NCBI GenBank assembly: GCA_902538705.1 | Contig: CACBGD010000008.1 | Span: 1 to 39,713 of the forward strand | Reading direction: 5' to 3' | DNA from: an uncultured SAR86 cluster bacterium | Lineage (GTDB): Bacteria; Pseudomonadota; Gammaproteobacteria; Magnimaribacterales; D2472 | DNA length: 39,713 bases | In this document: piece after piece, positions 32,533 through 39,713 of the stretch | Layout: every line of letters begins with the position of its first letter | Position numbering within the stretch: the first letter of the stretch is position 1 | Notes under the pieces: generated by a model | The model's input: only the letters and a program-made list of their open reading frames with translations | Told to the model about the DNA's origin: nothing | Database searches by the model: none | Position numbers and translations under genes: made by a program

Positions 32533-32973
32533 ATGAGTAGAGGTGTAAATAAAGTAATTTTAGTTGGAAATTTAGGTCAAAAACCAGATATGAAGTATAC
32601 CCAAAGCAATACCGCAGTAGCTAATTTAAGTTTAGCAACTTCAGAATCATGGAAAGATAAAGACAGTGGAGATTTAAAAACAAAGACTGAGTGGCATAGG
32701 GTTGTATATTTTGGAAAACTTGCCGAAATTGCAGAACAATATCTCGATAAAGGATCTAAAGTTTATATTGAAGGCAAATTGCAAACAAGAAAATGGCAAG
32801 ATCAAGCTGGAAATGATAGATATACAACTGAAGTTCTGGGACAAGAGCTTACGATGCTTGATTCAAGAGGTGATTCTTCAGGATCCTCGTTTGAAAATAA
32901 TAACTCAGGTATGAATGAAGAGGATGTAAATCAAGATAATGGCGAATTCTCAGAAGAAGATATCCCTTTCTAG
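32533..32973 (+). CDS. ssb: Single-stranded DNA-binding protein
   Basis: This 146-residue protein (E. coli 178) has an N-terminal OB fold: [20 protein letters not shown], then [20 protein letters not shown] and [14 protein letters not shown] short, glycine-poor linker leads to the acidic interaction tip EEDIPF, which recruits repair and replication partners. AAGAGG precedes the ATG. It diverges from uvrA and is followed closely by a crotonase gene that may be co-transcribed. Confidence 0.97.
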   Translation: MSRGVNKVILVGNLGQKPDMKYTQSNTAVANLSLATSESWKDKDSGDLKTKTEWHRVVYFGKLAEIAEQYLDKGSKVYIEGKLQTRKWQDQAGNDRYTTEVLGQELTMLDSRGDSSGSSFENNNSGMNEEDVNQDNGEFSEEDIPF

Positions 32974-32976
32974 ACT

Positions 32977-33834
32977 TTGAATTACAAGCACATCAAATTA
33001 GAAACTCAAGATTCAGTTGCTTTGATAAAACTGAATCGACCAGAGAAACTCAATGCATTTACTTTAACCATGATGGAAGAGCTTTGTGATGCTTTTGATG
33101 TCATAGATAATGATGACAAAATAAGAGCAACACTTATTACTGGTTCTGGGAGGGCATTCTGTGCAGGTGCTGATCTCTCAGGAGGAGAAAACACCTTTGT
33201 TAAAGAATTTGATACATCACAAGAATATCCTCAAGATTACAATAAAGATGCTGGAGGGATTTTGACACTTAGAATGTATAAGTCACTTAAACCAATCATA
33301 ACGGCCTGTAATGGTCCCGCTGTTGGTGTAGGAGCAACTCTACAATTAGCAGCAGATATTAGAATTGCTTCAGCAAGTGCAAGGTTTGGATTTGTTTTTT
33401 TAAATAGAGGAATTGTAAATGATGCCAGTAGTTCATGGTTTCTTCCAAAAATAGTAGGTATATCGAAAGCATTGGAACTTTGCTTCTCTGGGAAGATTAT
33501 TGATGCTAACGAAGCCAAAGAGATTGGACTTGTTTCTTATATTTTTGAAGATGATGAAATGCTTGAGAAATCTCTAGATTACTGTAAAGATCTTGCTAAG
33601 AAATCTGCTCCTGTTTCAGTTGCAATGGCGCGGAGATTATTTTGGACTTCGCTTGGAGATAATGGACCTGATAGATCGCATGATTTGGAAAGTATTTTCA
33701 TAAGCTCAAGAGGAAAGTCTGGAGATGCTAGGGAAGGTGTCACCTCATTTTTGGAAAAACGACCTGCTGACTTCCCAAATTCAGTGTCAGAGGACTTGCC
33801 AAAAGATTTTCTAGAAAAAATTGAAAAAAAGTAA
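32977..33834 (+). CDS. Crotonase-family protein (enoyl-CoA hydratase/isomerase-like)
   Basis: This 285-residue protein has the crotonase fold: LNRPEKLNAF at 19-28, the oxyanion-hole segment GRAFCAGADLSGG at 58-70, and NGPAVGVGATLQLAADIRIA at 112-131. It resembles a proteobacterial family whose helix reads GIVPEACSSWFLPR; here the segment is GIVNDASSSWFLPK, with Asp149 in the place of the Glu that is catalytic in enoyl-CoA isomerases. The two hydratase glutamates align to Thr121 and Phe141, so a classical hydratase is unlikely. The start is TTG at 32977, three bases after ssb; the next ATGs lie inside conserved sequence. The substrate is unknown. Confidence 0.85.
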   Translation: MNYKHIKLETQDSVALIKLNRPEKLNAFTLTMMEELCDAFDVIDNDDKIRATLITGSGRAFCAGADLSGGENTFVKEFDTSQEYPQDYNKDAGGILTLRMYKSLKPIITACNGPAVGVGATLQLAADIRIASASARFGFVFLNRGIVNDASSSWFLPKIVGISKALELCFSGKIIDANEAKEIGLVSYIFEDDEMLEKSLDYCKDLAKKSAPVSVAMARRLFWTSLGDNGPDRSHDLESIFISSRGKSGDAREGVTSFLEKRPADFPNSVSEDLPKDFLEKIEKK

Positions 33835-33841
33835 CAGCTTT

Positions 33842-35050
33842 TTAATCCTTGCTAAAAATTAAACAAGCATTTGTTCCACCGAATCCAAATGAATTACTCA
33901 TAAATGAATTAATGTTTTCATTGTTTTCTTTAGTTACTAAATTAATATCACCAATTTCTTCTATGGCATCTTCAACATTTATTGAAGGAGAAATAAAACC
34001 TTCATTCATCATTATCATTGAATAAATAACTTCTTGAGCTCCAGTTGCTCCTAGTGAGTGGCCTGTAAGGGATTTCGTTGAACTTAAAAAGGGATTTTGA
34101 GAATTGAATACTTCTTTAATTGCATTTATTTCAGCAATATCTCCCACCGGGGTACTTGTTCCATGTGCATTAATATAGTCTACTTGTTGTCCATATTGAG
34201 ATAGGGCTTCAGTCATGCATCTAGCAGCTCCTTCTCCAGAGGGAGCAACCATATCATAACCATCTGAATTTGCACAAAAGCCTTTAAGAGTTCCATAAAT
34301 CTTTGCACCTCTTTTTAATGCATTTTCTTTTTCTTCAAGTATTACCATCCCAGAACCACCTGCTATGACAAAACCATCTCTACTTTTATCAAATGGTCTG
34401 GATGCAAGCGTTGGTTGCTCATTAAATTTAGAACACAATGCTCCCATTGCATCAAATAGAGATGATGACGACCAATGTTCATCCTCGCCACCACCAGCAA
34501 TCACAATATCTTGTAAACCGTTTTGAATAAGATTTGCTCCATGACCAATGCAGTGCGCGCTTGTCGAACAAGCCGAAGTAATCGAATAGTTAACACCTTT
34601 AATTTTTAATGCTGTTGATAAAACAGCAGAAACAGTGCTTCCCATTGCTTTAGGAACAGCATAGGGCCCAACTCGTTTTGGTCCTTTAGATCTAGTTATG
34701 TCTGCAGCTTCTATTTGAATTGCAGAAGAAGCTCCTCCAGAACCAGCAACAAGACCAATACGTGGAGAAGATATATCATCTTCATTTAGTCCAGCATCCA
34801 TGAGAGCATCTTTAGCAGCAATATAAGCATATGCAGATGCATTACCCATAAATCTTAAAACTTTTCTATCAATTAACGACTTCAAATCTATATCAATAGA
34901 TCCACATACATGGCTCCTAAAACCCATATCCACATATTCTTGATTTAATTTAATACCAGATTTACCCGCCTTAAGATTTTTTGAAACAGTATCTAAATCA
35001 TTACCAATACAAGAAATTAATCCCATGCCTGTAACAACAACTTCACGCAT
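33842..35050 (-). CDS. fabB: 3-oxoacyl-[acyl-carrier-protein] synthase I
   Basis: This 402-residue condensing enzyme (E. coli 406) elongates unsaturated acyl-ACP in type II fatty acid synthesis. The catalytic triad is visible: Cys161 in TSACSTSAH, His296 in [12 protein letters not shown] and His331 in [13 protein letters not shown]. The C-terminal [12 protein letters not shown] is typical. The ATG at 35050 starts [10 protein letters not shown], matching the family; an upstream ATG at 35074 lies inside fabA. It follows fabA by one base, forming the fabA-fabB pair that defines anaerobic unsaturated fatty acid synthesis. Confidence 0.96.
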   Translation of the reverse strand: MREVVVTGMGLISCIGNDLDTVSKNLKAGKSGIKLNQEYVDMGFRSHVCGSIDIDLKSLIDRKVLRFMGNASAYAYIAAKDALMDAGLNEDDISSPRIGLVAGSGGASSAIQIEAADITRSKGPKRVGPYAVPKAMGSTVSAVLSTALKIKGVNYSITSACSTSAHCIGHGANLIQNGLQDIVIAGGGEDEHWSSSSLFDAMGALCSKFNEQPTLASRPFDKSRDGFVIAGGSGMVILEEKENALKRGAKIYGTLKGFCANSDGYDMVAPSGEGAARCMTEALSQYGQQVDYINAHGTSTPVGDIAEINAIKEVFNSQNPFLSSTKSLTGHSLGATGAQEVIYSMIMMNEGFISPSINVEDAIEEIGDINLVTKENNENINSFMSNSFGFGGTNACLIFSKD

Positions 35051-35051
35051 T

Positions 35052-35579
35052 TTAAAACTTGCTTGGGTCAGCAAATAGGCCTACTTTAAGGTTATCTGCT
35101 GAATAAACATGTTTATCATCTACAAACATATCAGCATCAGAAAAACCAACTACAGCTCCACGATTTACAACTCTTTTTATATCAAGAACATAATTAACTT
35201 TTTTTGCTGTTGGAAGCACCTGGCCAAAGAATTTAACTTTTTCAGCTCCTAAAGCTCTTCCAATCCCAGGTAATTCACTCCAGCATAGAAAGAAACCAAG
35301 TAATTGCCACATTGCGTCAAGCCCAAGGCACCCCGGCATAACAGGATCTTTTTTGAAATGGCAATCAAAGAACCAGAGATCTGGATTTACATCGAGCTCT
35401 GCATAAACCTCGCCTTTTGAATATTTACCACCAGTATTATTTATCTTAGTGATTCGATCAAACATAAGCATTGGATCAACTGGAAGCCTGCCATTGCCTT
35501 CACCAAATAGTTGACCAAATCCGCAATCAACAAGATCTTCTTTTGAATAGAAGTCTTTAGGTTTAAATACTTTATTCAT
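35052..35579 (-). CDS. fabA: 3-hydroxydecanoyl-[acyl-carrier-protein] dehydratase/isomerase
   Basis: This 175-residue hot-dog-fold enzyme (E. coli 172) dehydrates 3-hydroxydecanoyl-ACP and isomerises the double bond to cis-3-decenoyl-ACP, the branch point to unsaturated fatty acids. Catalytic His74 (FFDCHF) and Asp88 ([15 protein letters not shown]) are present. The N-terminal part of fabA overlaps the end of ispB by eight bases, and fabB follows after one base, so ispB-fabA-fabB looks like one translationally coupled operon. Confidence 0.97.
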   Translation of the reverse strand: MNKVFKPKDFYSKEDLVDCGFGQLFGEGNGRLPVDPMLMFDRITKINNTGGKYSKGEVYAELDVNPDLWFFDCHFKKDPVMPGCLGLDAMWQLLGFFLCWSELPGIGRALGAEKVKFFGQVLPTAKKVNYVLDIKRVVNRGAVVGFSDADMFVDDKHVYSADNLKVGLFADPSKF

Positions 35580-36528
35580 ATCTATTTTTTAAGCTTTCAG
35601 ACAAGTTTAACATCTCATCACGAATTTCTTTATTAGATATCTTATTGATGCATTTACTAATTTTATTACTATAGCTTTGGATTAAAGAATTACATTTATT
35701 AAAAGCACTCGAAGAAGAAACAAAGTCTGCTACTTCTTCTTCACTAAAGTCTTTATTCTTTAGTTTTTTTAAGATCTTTGAGCTATCTTTTTTGCTTGAA
35801 CTTTTAAGCGCGTAATAGAGTGGATAAGTTATTTTATCCTCAAGGATATCTTGCATTTTCGGCTTTCCAATATTTCCTTCGCTTATTCCATAATCAAGCA
35901 AGTCATCTCTTACCTGAAATACAATTCCAATAAGTTTTGCAGCTTTTGTAATATTTTCAATAAATGATGTCGATTTACTAGAAAGCATTGCAGCACTTTT
36001 TGCAGAGGCTTCAAATAGTCTCCCTGTTTTATAATAGCTAATTTTTTTTAGTTGCTGAAGTGAGGTATAGAAATTATTTTTATTTGCAAGCTGCATTAAT
36101 TCACCCTCAGCAATTTTATTAGTAGCAGAGCTTAGCTCATCAATTACTTTGAAATTTCCTATTTCATTCATCAGCATAAAAGCTTTGGAGTATATAAAAT
36201 CACCAATTAGCACGCCATGTGAGTTTGACCAAGCAACATTTACAGTTGTTTTGCCTCTACGAAGGTCAGAATTATCAATAATATCGTCGTGAACAAGTGT
36301 TGCAGTATGGAGAAGTTCAATGATAGCTGCGAGCTTTACTCTATTATGCTGATTTTTATTCATTCCATAAGAGCTAATTAGACTTATAGATGCTCGCACC
36401 TTCTTTCCAGATTTATCAAAAATATAATCATAAAGGTCCTTAACCACAGGCTCCTTACTTAAATTCTTCCTCATCAAGCTTTCAACTTTTTTGAGATCTT
36501 TTTTTAGATTTTTACTTAAATTAGGCAT
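35572..36528 (-). CDS. ispB: Polyprenyl (probably octaprenyl) diphosphate synthase
   Basis: This 318-residue trans-prenyltransferase (E. coli 323) makes the isoprenoid side chain of ubiquinone. The two aspartate-rich motifs are DDIID at 81-85 and DDLLD at 208-212, with RRGK at 90-93 and HTATLVHDD preceding the first. The position divergent from rplU matches E. coli ispB. Chain length (eight or nine units) cannot be fixed by eye. Downstream coupling to fabA-fabB links quinone and lipid synthesis in one transcript. Confidence 0.93.
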   Translation of the reverse strand: MPNLSKNLKKDLKKVESLMRKNLSKEPVVKDLYDYIFDKSGKKVRASISLISSYGMNKNQHNRVKLAAIIELLHTATLVHDDIIDNSDLRRGKTTVNVAWSNSHGVLIGDFIYSKAFMLMNEIGNFKVIDELSSATNKIAEGELMQLANKNNFYTSLQQLKKISYYKTGRLFEASAKSAAMLSSKSTSFIENITKAAKLIGIVFQVRDDLLDYGISEGNIGKPKMQDILEDKITYPLYYALKSSSKKDSSKILKKLKNKDFSEEEVADFVSSSSAFNKCNSLIQSYSNKISKCINKISNKEIRDEMLNLSESLKNRYE

Positions 36529-36548
36529 GTTTATGATTTGGATTAAAA

Positions 36549-36554
36549 ATTATA
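36549..36554 (-). promoter_or_regulatory. Putative -10 element of the ispB-fabA-fabB promoter
   Basis: A perfect TATAAT on the minus strand lies about 21 bases upstream of the ispB ATG. No good -35 is seen at 16-18 bases, so the match could be chance. It sits beside the opposing rplU promoter. Confidence 0.4.
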
Positions 36555-36562
36555 CCTAACTA

Positions 36563-36591
36563 TTGATAAATTCCGCATATCAGCGTATATT
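36563..36591 (+). promoter_or_regulatory. Promoter of rplU-rpmA-obg
   Basis: TTGATA (36563-36568) and TATATT (36586-36591) have a 17-base spacer and are followed by TTGCCAACT. The start site would be near 36598, leaving a very short leader before the rplU ATG at 36614. Confidence 0.75.
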
Positions 36592-36613
36592 TTGCCAACT
36601 TTCGGATTTAATA

Positions 36614-36931
36614 ATGTACGCAGTAATCGAAACAGGTGGAAAACAGCACAAGGTAGAGGAGGGTCAAACTCTTCTAATCGATCTTATATCCGACAGTAAG
36701 AAAAAGATTACATTTGATAACGTGCTTCTATATTCTGATGATAAGACTGTCGAAATCGGGCAACCGTACCTTTCAAATGTTAAGGTTACTGCGAAGATTA
36801 TTGACGAAGTTAAAGGTACTAAATTATCAATTCTTAGATTTAGAAGAAGAAAGCACAGTATGCGCAAACAAGGGCATAGAGCTAAATATACTAAAATAGA
36901 GATTGATAGAATTAAACTTGAGAGTAAATAA
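36614..36931 (+). CDS. rplU: 50S ribosomal protein L21
   Basis: This 105-residue protein (E. coli 103) opens [17 protein letters not shown] and has [14 protein letters not shown] near the end. The ATG at 36614 gives the family N-terminus; an in-frame ATG at 36563 lies on top of the promoter's -35 element. Its stop shares one base with the rpmA start. Confidence 0.97.
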   Translation: MYAVIETGGKQHKVEEGQTLLIDLISDSKKKITFDNVLLYSDDKTVEIGQPYLSNVKVTAKIIDEVKGTKLSILRFRRRKHSMRKQGHRAKYTKIEIDRIKLESK

Positions 36932-37188
36932 TGGCACATAAGAAAGCTGGTGGTTCCAGTAAAAATGGTAGAGATTCCCAATCCAAAAGACTTGGGGTTA
37001 AAAGGTTTGGTGGTCAGCTTGTTAAGGCCGGTGAAATAATTATCAGACAAAGAGGAACAAACACTCATCCAGGTGTAAATGTTGGAATGGGTAAGGATCA
37101 TACGTTATTTGCAAAAGAATCAGGTGTTGTTGAATTTACTTACAAAGGTCCAAGAAAGAGGAAAACTGTAAATATAGTTCCACAGTAA
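36931..37188 (+). CDS. rpmA: 50S ribosomal protein L27
   Basis: This 85-residue protein (E. coli 85) places its N-terminus in the peptidyl transferase centre. It begins [20 protein letters not shown], the form without a cleavable leader, and contains [20 protein letters not shown]. Overlap with rplU and close linkage to obg reproduce the standard rplU-rpmA-obg operon. Confidence 0.98.
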   Translation: MAHKKAGGSSKNGRDSQSKRLGVKRFGGQLVKAGEIIIRQRGTNTHPGVNVGMGKDHTLFAKESGVVEFTYKGPRKRKTVNIVPQ

Positions 37189-37192
37189 ATTC

Positions 37193-38179
37193 ATGAATTT
37201 CATAGACGAAGCTATGCTTGAAATTAAAGCAGGATCAGGTGGTTCTGGTTGCCTGAGCTTTAGAAGGGAAAAATACATTCCCAGAGGCGGTCCTGATGGT
37301 GGGGATGGCGGTAGAGGCGGAGATATTTTTCTTAAAGCTGATAAGAACATAAATACATTAGTTGATTTTCATCATAAAAAAGTTATTCAAGCCAAAAATG
37401 GCAGAAATGGTTCTGGTAAAAATATGAAAGGTCAAGATGGAGAATCTATTTTTTTATCAGTACCTCAAGGGACCGTTGTTCTTGATGCAGATACTGGTGA
37501 TTTAATAATTGATTGCAATGAAGAGAAAGACTACTTGCTTGCAAAGGGAGGTGACGGAGGCTTAGGTAATGCACGCTTCAAATCTAGTACAAATCAAGCG
37601 CCTCGAAAAATTACAAAAGGTCAAGATGGCGAATCCATAAATATAAAACTGGAGCTTAGGTCTCTAGCGGATGTTGGCTTAGTAGGATTCCCTAATGCCG
37701 GGAAGTCTACCTTTCTTAACACAGTCTCTTCGGCAAAGCCCAAAATAGCAGATTATCCTTTTACTACATTAAGACCTCACCTTGGAACAATTAAATACTC
37801 CGATAATAGTTTTGTAATTGCAGATATACCAGGAATTATAGAAGGTGCATCTGATGGTTACGGGCTTGATATTAAGTTTTTAAAACATATATCAAGAACA
37901 GGAATCCTTCTTTTCTTTCTTGAAGCTTTTTCAGAAATTTCGGTGCATGATCAATTTCTGAAACTGAAGAAAGAATTAGGAGATTTTTCAGAAAAACTTT
38001 TAGAGAAAGAGTTTTATATAGTTGTTACAAAGATTGATCTTATTGATGAGAAAGAAAGATCCAAAACTTTTAGTGCTTTTAATAATAACGAATTTGCAAA
38101 TGTTTTTGGTATTTCTTCGGTAACAGGTGAGGGAGTTCAAGAACTTCTAGACGACATATCAAGAAAGATTTTTATTTAG
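37193..38179 (+). CDS. obgE: Obg/CgtA GTPase (short C-terminus)
   Basis: This 328-residue GTPase acts in late 50S assembly and stress signalling. The glycine-rich Obg domain (about 1-158) contains REKYIPRGGPDGGDGGRGG. The G domain has GFPNAGKST at 165-173, DIPG at 211-214, TKID and SSVTGEG. It stops right after the G domain, about 60 residues shorter than E. coli ObgE, so the acidic C-terminal extension is missing. It overlaps the end of convergent rpsT by eight bases. Confidence 0.96.
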   Translation: MNFIDEAMLEIKAGSGGSGCLSFRREKYIPRGGPDGGDGGRGGDIFLKADKNINTLVDFHHKKVIQAKNGRNGSGKNMKGQDGESIFLSVPQGTVVLDADTGDLIIDCNEEKDYLLAKGGDGGLGNARFKSSTNQAPRKITKGQDGESINIKLELRSLADVGLVGFPNAGKSTFLNTVSSAKPKIADYPFTTLRPHLGTIKYSDNSFVIADIPGIIEGASDGYGLDIKFLKHISRTGILLFFLEAFSEISVHDQFLKLKKELGDFSEKLLEKEFYIVVTKIDLIDEKERSKTFSAFNNNEFANVFGISSVTGEGVQELLDDISRKIFI

Positions 38180-38438
38180 AGATCTTTTTGACTGCAGCGG
38201 TCAATCTACTCTTTGTTCTAGCAGCAGCATTTTTATGAATAACTTTTTTAGAAGCAGCTGAATCGAGAACTTTTTCAGCAGTTTTTAAGAGATCTGAAGC
38301 TTTTGAAGCATCATTCTCCTCGATAGCATATCTGACAGCTTTAACTGCTGTTCTAGTTTGAGATCTTTGACTATGTCTAAGCTTATATCTTGCTTTATTT
38401 TGTCTAGCTCTTTTTTCTGCCTGTTTTGAATTAGCCAT
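38172..38438 (-). CDS. rpsT: 30S ribosomal protein S20
   Basis: This 88-residue helical-bundle protein (E. coli 87) binds the 16S 5' domain. MANSKQAEKRARQNKARYK at the start and HKNAAARTKSRLTAAVKK at the end are diagnostic. It starts with ATG rather than the UUG used in E. coli. No clear Shine-Dalgarno is visible. A plausible own promoter lies upstream, and the end overlaps obg. Confidence 0.97.
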   Translation of the reverse strand: MANSKQAEKRARQNKARYKLRHSQRSQTRTAVKAVRYAIEENDASKASDLLKTAEKVLDSAASKKVIHKNAAARTKSRLTAAVKKISK

Positions 38439-38462
38439 AATTTGTTTTAAAAAAGTTGTGCA

Positions 38463-38491
38463 AGTTTAATCATCTAAAGCTTAAATGTCTA
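38463..38491 (-). promoter_or_regulatory. Putative rpsT promoter
   Basis: On the minus strand TAGACA (38491-38486) and TAAACT (38468-38463) have a 17-base spacer, followed by TGCACAACT, similar to the sequence after the rplU -10. It lies just beyond the end of the dehydrogenase gene. Confidence 0.55.
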
Positions 38492-38501
38492 CCCTTAAAG
38501 A

Positions 38502-39323
38502 CTATTTCATTAGCCTCTTTTTAAAAATATAATCTAGGATTTTTCTCGGTATTAGTGTTAATAATTTATCTGTTATACCTGCAACAACATACCTATATTT
38601 AGGATTTCTAGATAAAAGAATTTTTTCAATTTTAACAGCTACACTTTTTGCAGGTATTGCGATGCTTCTAGCCATTTTTAAAGTATCATCTATTTGATTT
38701 ATTGCAGAAGCATATTCTGTATTTTTATACAGCTCTACTTTCTCATCTTTCTCAAATTTATCCCAAATTGAGGATTCAATAGCACCTGGACCAACAACAA
38801 CAACTTTTATGTTATGTATTTGTAATTCTCTGCGCATTGATTCAGATATTCCCTCAAGAGCGAATTTGCTCCCACAGTATGACCCTTGCATCGGAAGACC
38901 AATTTTACCAGCCATTGAGCTTATATTTATTATTGTTGCAGAGGATGATTTTTTTAGAATTGGAAGAAATGATTGTGCACAATTCAATGGACCCATCACA
39001 TTCACCTCAAAGACTTTTCTTACCTCGTCAGAATCTACATATTCCATAGGCCCAGAAATATTAATACCTGCATTATTTACTAAACAGTCCAATCCACTTG
39101 CTACTAAATTAGATTCAACTAATTTTTTAGCTTCTTTAATTGCATTTATATCAGTTACATCAAAAATTAAAGGAATGAAATTTTCACCACAAATCCCTGC
39201 AAGTTTTTCTCCATCTTTGACATTTCTTACACTCCCAAAAACTTTCCATCCAATATTTGAAAAGTGCTCACATATGGCAGCCCCAATTCCTGAAGATGAA
39301 CCTGTAATCAATATTGATTTCAT
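38502..39323 (-). CDS. Short-chain dehydrogenase/reductase (classical SDR)
   Basis: This 273-residue NAD(P)-dependent oxidoreductase has the Rossmann motif TGSSSGIG at 7-14 and NNAG at 83-86. The catalytic tetrad is Asn108, Ser135, Tyr149 and Lys153 (YCGSK). The basic residue in SVRN at 31-34 hints at NADPH preference. The C-terminus has a hydrophobic stretch ending in KKRLMK, suggesting membrane association. The substrate is unknown. It begins 19 bases after the mature 3' end of tmRNA, with no terminator or Shine-Dalgarno between, so it may depend on tmRNA transcription. Confidence 0.88.
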   Translation of the reverse strand: MKSILITGSSSGIGAAICEHFSNIGWKVFGSVRNVKDGEKLAGICGENFIPLIFDVTDINAIKEAKKLVESNLVASGLDCLVNNAGINISGPMEYVDSDEVRKVFEVNVMGPLNCAQSFLPILKKSSSATIINISSMAGKIGLPMQGSYCGSKFALEGISESMRRELQIHNIKVVVVGPGAIESSIWDKFEKDEKVELYKNTEYASAINQIDDTLKMARSIAIPAKSVAVKIEKILLSRNPKYRYVVAGITDKLLTLIPRKILDYIFKKRLMK

Positions 39324-39342
39324 ATAATTATTTTATACTAAA

Positions 39343-39692
39343 TGGTGGAGGCGGCGGGAATTGAACCCGCGTCCGTTAGTTCTTCAACCTCGCCTCTACA
39401 TGCTTAGCTCATTCTATTTTCATTTGCCTTGATAACCCGAAGAGCAGGACATCAAGGTAGATCTCGATTTAAGTTTCACCAAGTTATGCTCGAGAAACAA
39501 AACTTAACTAGGCTACGTAAATGACCGCTGTTTCAGACCGTAACCATTCTTTACAGCAGGTTTAGCTATTTAAGCAGCTAAAGCGTAGTTGTCGTTATTT
39601 GCAACTAAAATTTTGAAGTAATTTTTACAAGAAAACTTCATTCTTGACATGCGCTTTGGAATTCAAAAAAACGTCGAATCCTGTTCGCCCCC
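39343..39692 (-). ncRNA. ssrA: Transfer-messenger RNA (tmRNA)
   Basis: On the minus strand the tRNA-like ends pair: GGGGGCG (39692-39686) with CGCCTCC, then A and an encoded CCA (39345-39343). The 5' part has AACAGGATTCGACG, and the T arm contains GGTTCAATTCC. At about 350 bases it is near the E. coli length (363) and is the one-piece form. tmRNA rescues stalled ribosomes and tags the nascent protein. Its promoter -10 lies at the window edge. Confidence 0.96.
39570..39602 (-). CDS. tmRNA proteolysis-tag reading frame
   Basis: Reading from the resume codon GCA (39602-39600), the frame encodes ANNDNYALAA and stops at TAA (39572-39570). With the charged alanine the tag is AANNDNYALAA. E. coli has AANDENYALAA, so the length and the ALAA protease-recognition end are the same, but the internal DE becomes ND. 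Confidence 0.93.
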   Translation of the reverse strand, partial: ANNDNYALAA

Positions 39693-39704
39693 AAAAGGGA
39701 TGAA

Positions 39705-39710
39705 ATTATA
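39705..39710 (-). promoter_or_regulatory. -10 element of the tmRNA promoter
   Basis: A perfect TATAAT on the minus strand lies 12 bases before the mature tmRNA 5' end, leaving a short leader for RNase P removal. The -35 is outside the window. Confidence 0.65.
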
Positions 39711-39713
39711 CAG

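Noticed and set aside
33826-33843. AAAAAG/CTTTTT hairpin between the crotonase gene and fabB as a bidirectional terminator
   Set aside because: Only one G-C pair in a six-base stem; too weak to claim, and easily produced by chance in AT-rich DNA.
38809-39327. 172-codon open frame antisense to the short-chain dehydrogenase
   Set aside because: The opposite strand encodes a complete SDR with all catalytic residues; the antisense frame shows no recognisable domain.

Overview
This AT-rich window carries 47 protein-coding genes (one of them cut by the window edge), three tRNAs and tmRNA, packed with almost no spacer. The gene content and order are those of a Gammaproteobacterium: the ispB/rplU-rpmA-obg divergence, the uvrA/ssb divergence, a fabA/fabB pair, a gammaproteobacterial-type EF-Tu, and a tmRNA tag close to that of E. 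coli. The low GC, 0-4 base gaps, start/stop overlaps and missing spacer regulation suggest a streamlined, probably marine, lineage of the SAR86 kind. That placement is inferred from style and protein similarity recalled from memory, not from a search.

Region 1 (1-2034): the 5' part of a short-form birA on the minus strand, then tRNA-Tyr(GTA), tRNA-Thr(GGT) leading into tuf, a strong intrinsic terminator, and tRNA-Trp(CCA). Region 2 (2059-16486): secE-nusG-rplK-rplA, the L10 leader, rplJ-rplL-rpoB-rpoC, and then directly rpsL-rpsG-fusA. Region 3 (16518-29656): a consensus-like promoter followed by a fused S10-spc-alpha block from rpsJ to rplQ. Almost everything in regions 2 and 3 makes the ribosome, RNA polymerase core, elongation factors or the SecYE translocon. 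The only tuf in the window is the one upstream of secE; none follows fusA.

Region 4 (29653-39692) is a set of conserved small units: uvrA(-)/ssb(+), a crotonase-family gene(+), an ispB-fabA-fabB operon(-) for quinone side chain and unsaturated fatty acid synthesis, rplU-rpmA-obg(+), rpsT(-), a short-chain dehydrogenase(-) and tmRNA(-) at the right edge. The convergent gene ends (rplQ/uvrA, crotonase/fabB, obg/rpsT) overlap or nearly touch, with no recognisable strong terminator.

I found no mobile element, CRISPR array, phage, toxin-antitoxin or defence locus, and nothing I can honestly call an undescribed system. What deserves a second look is regulatory and biochemical. The L10 leader is the one recognisable ribosomal-protein operator left, while the spacers that hold the L1, S7, S4 and L4 operators in E. 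coli have collapsed. The tRNA-Thr/tuf and S10 promoters share a 10-base discriminator sequence. uvrA/ssb has no SOS box. A crotonase has substitutions at the catalytic positions of its superfamily. A dehydrogenase gene lies only 19 bases downstream of mature tmRNA.
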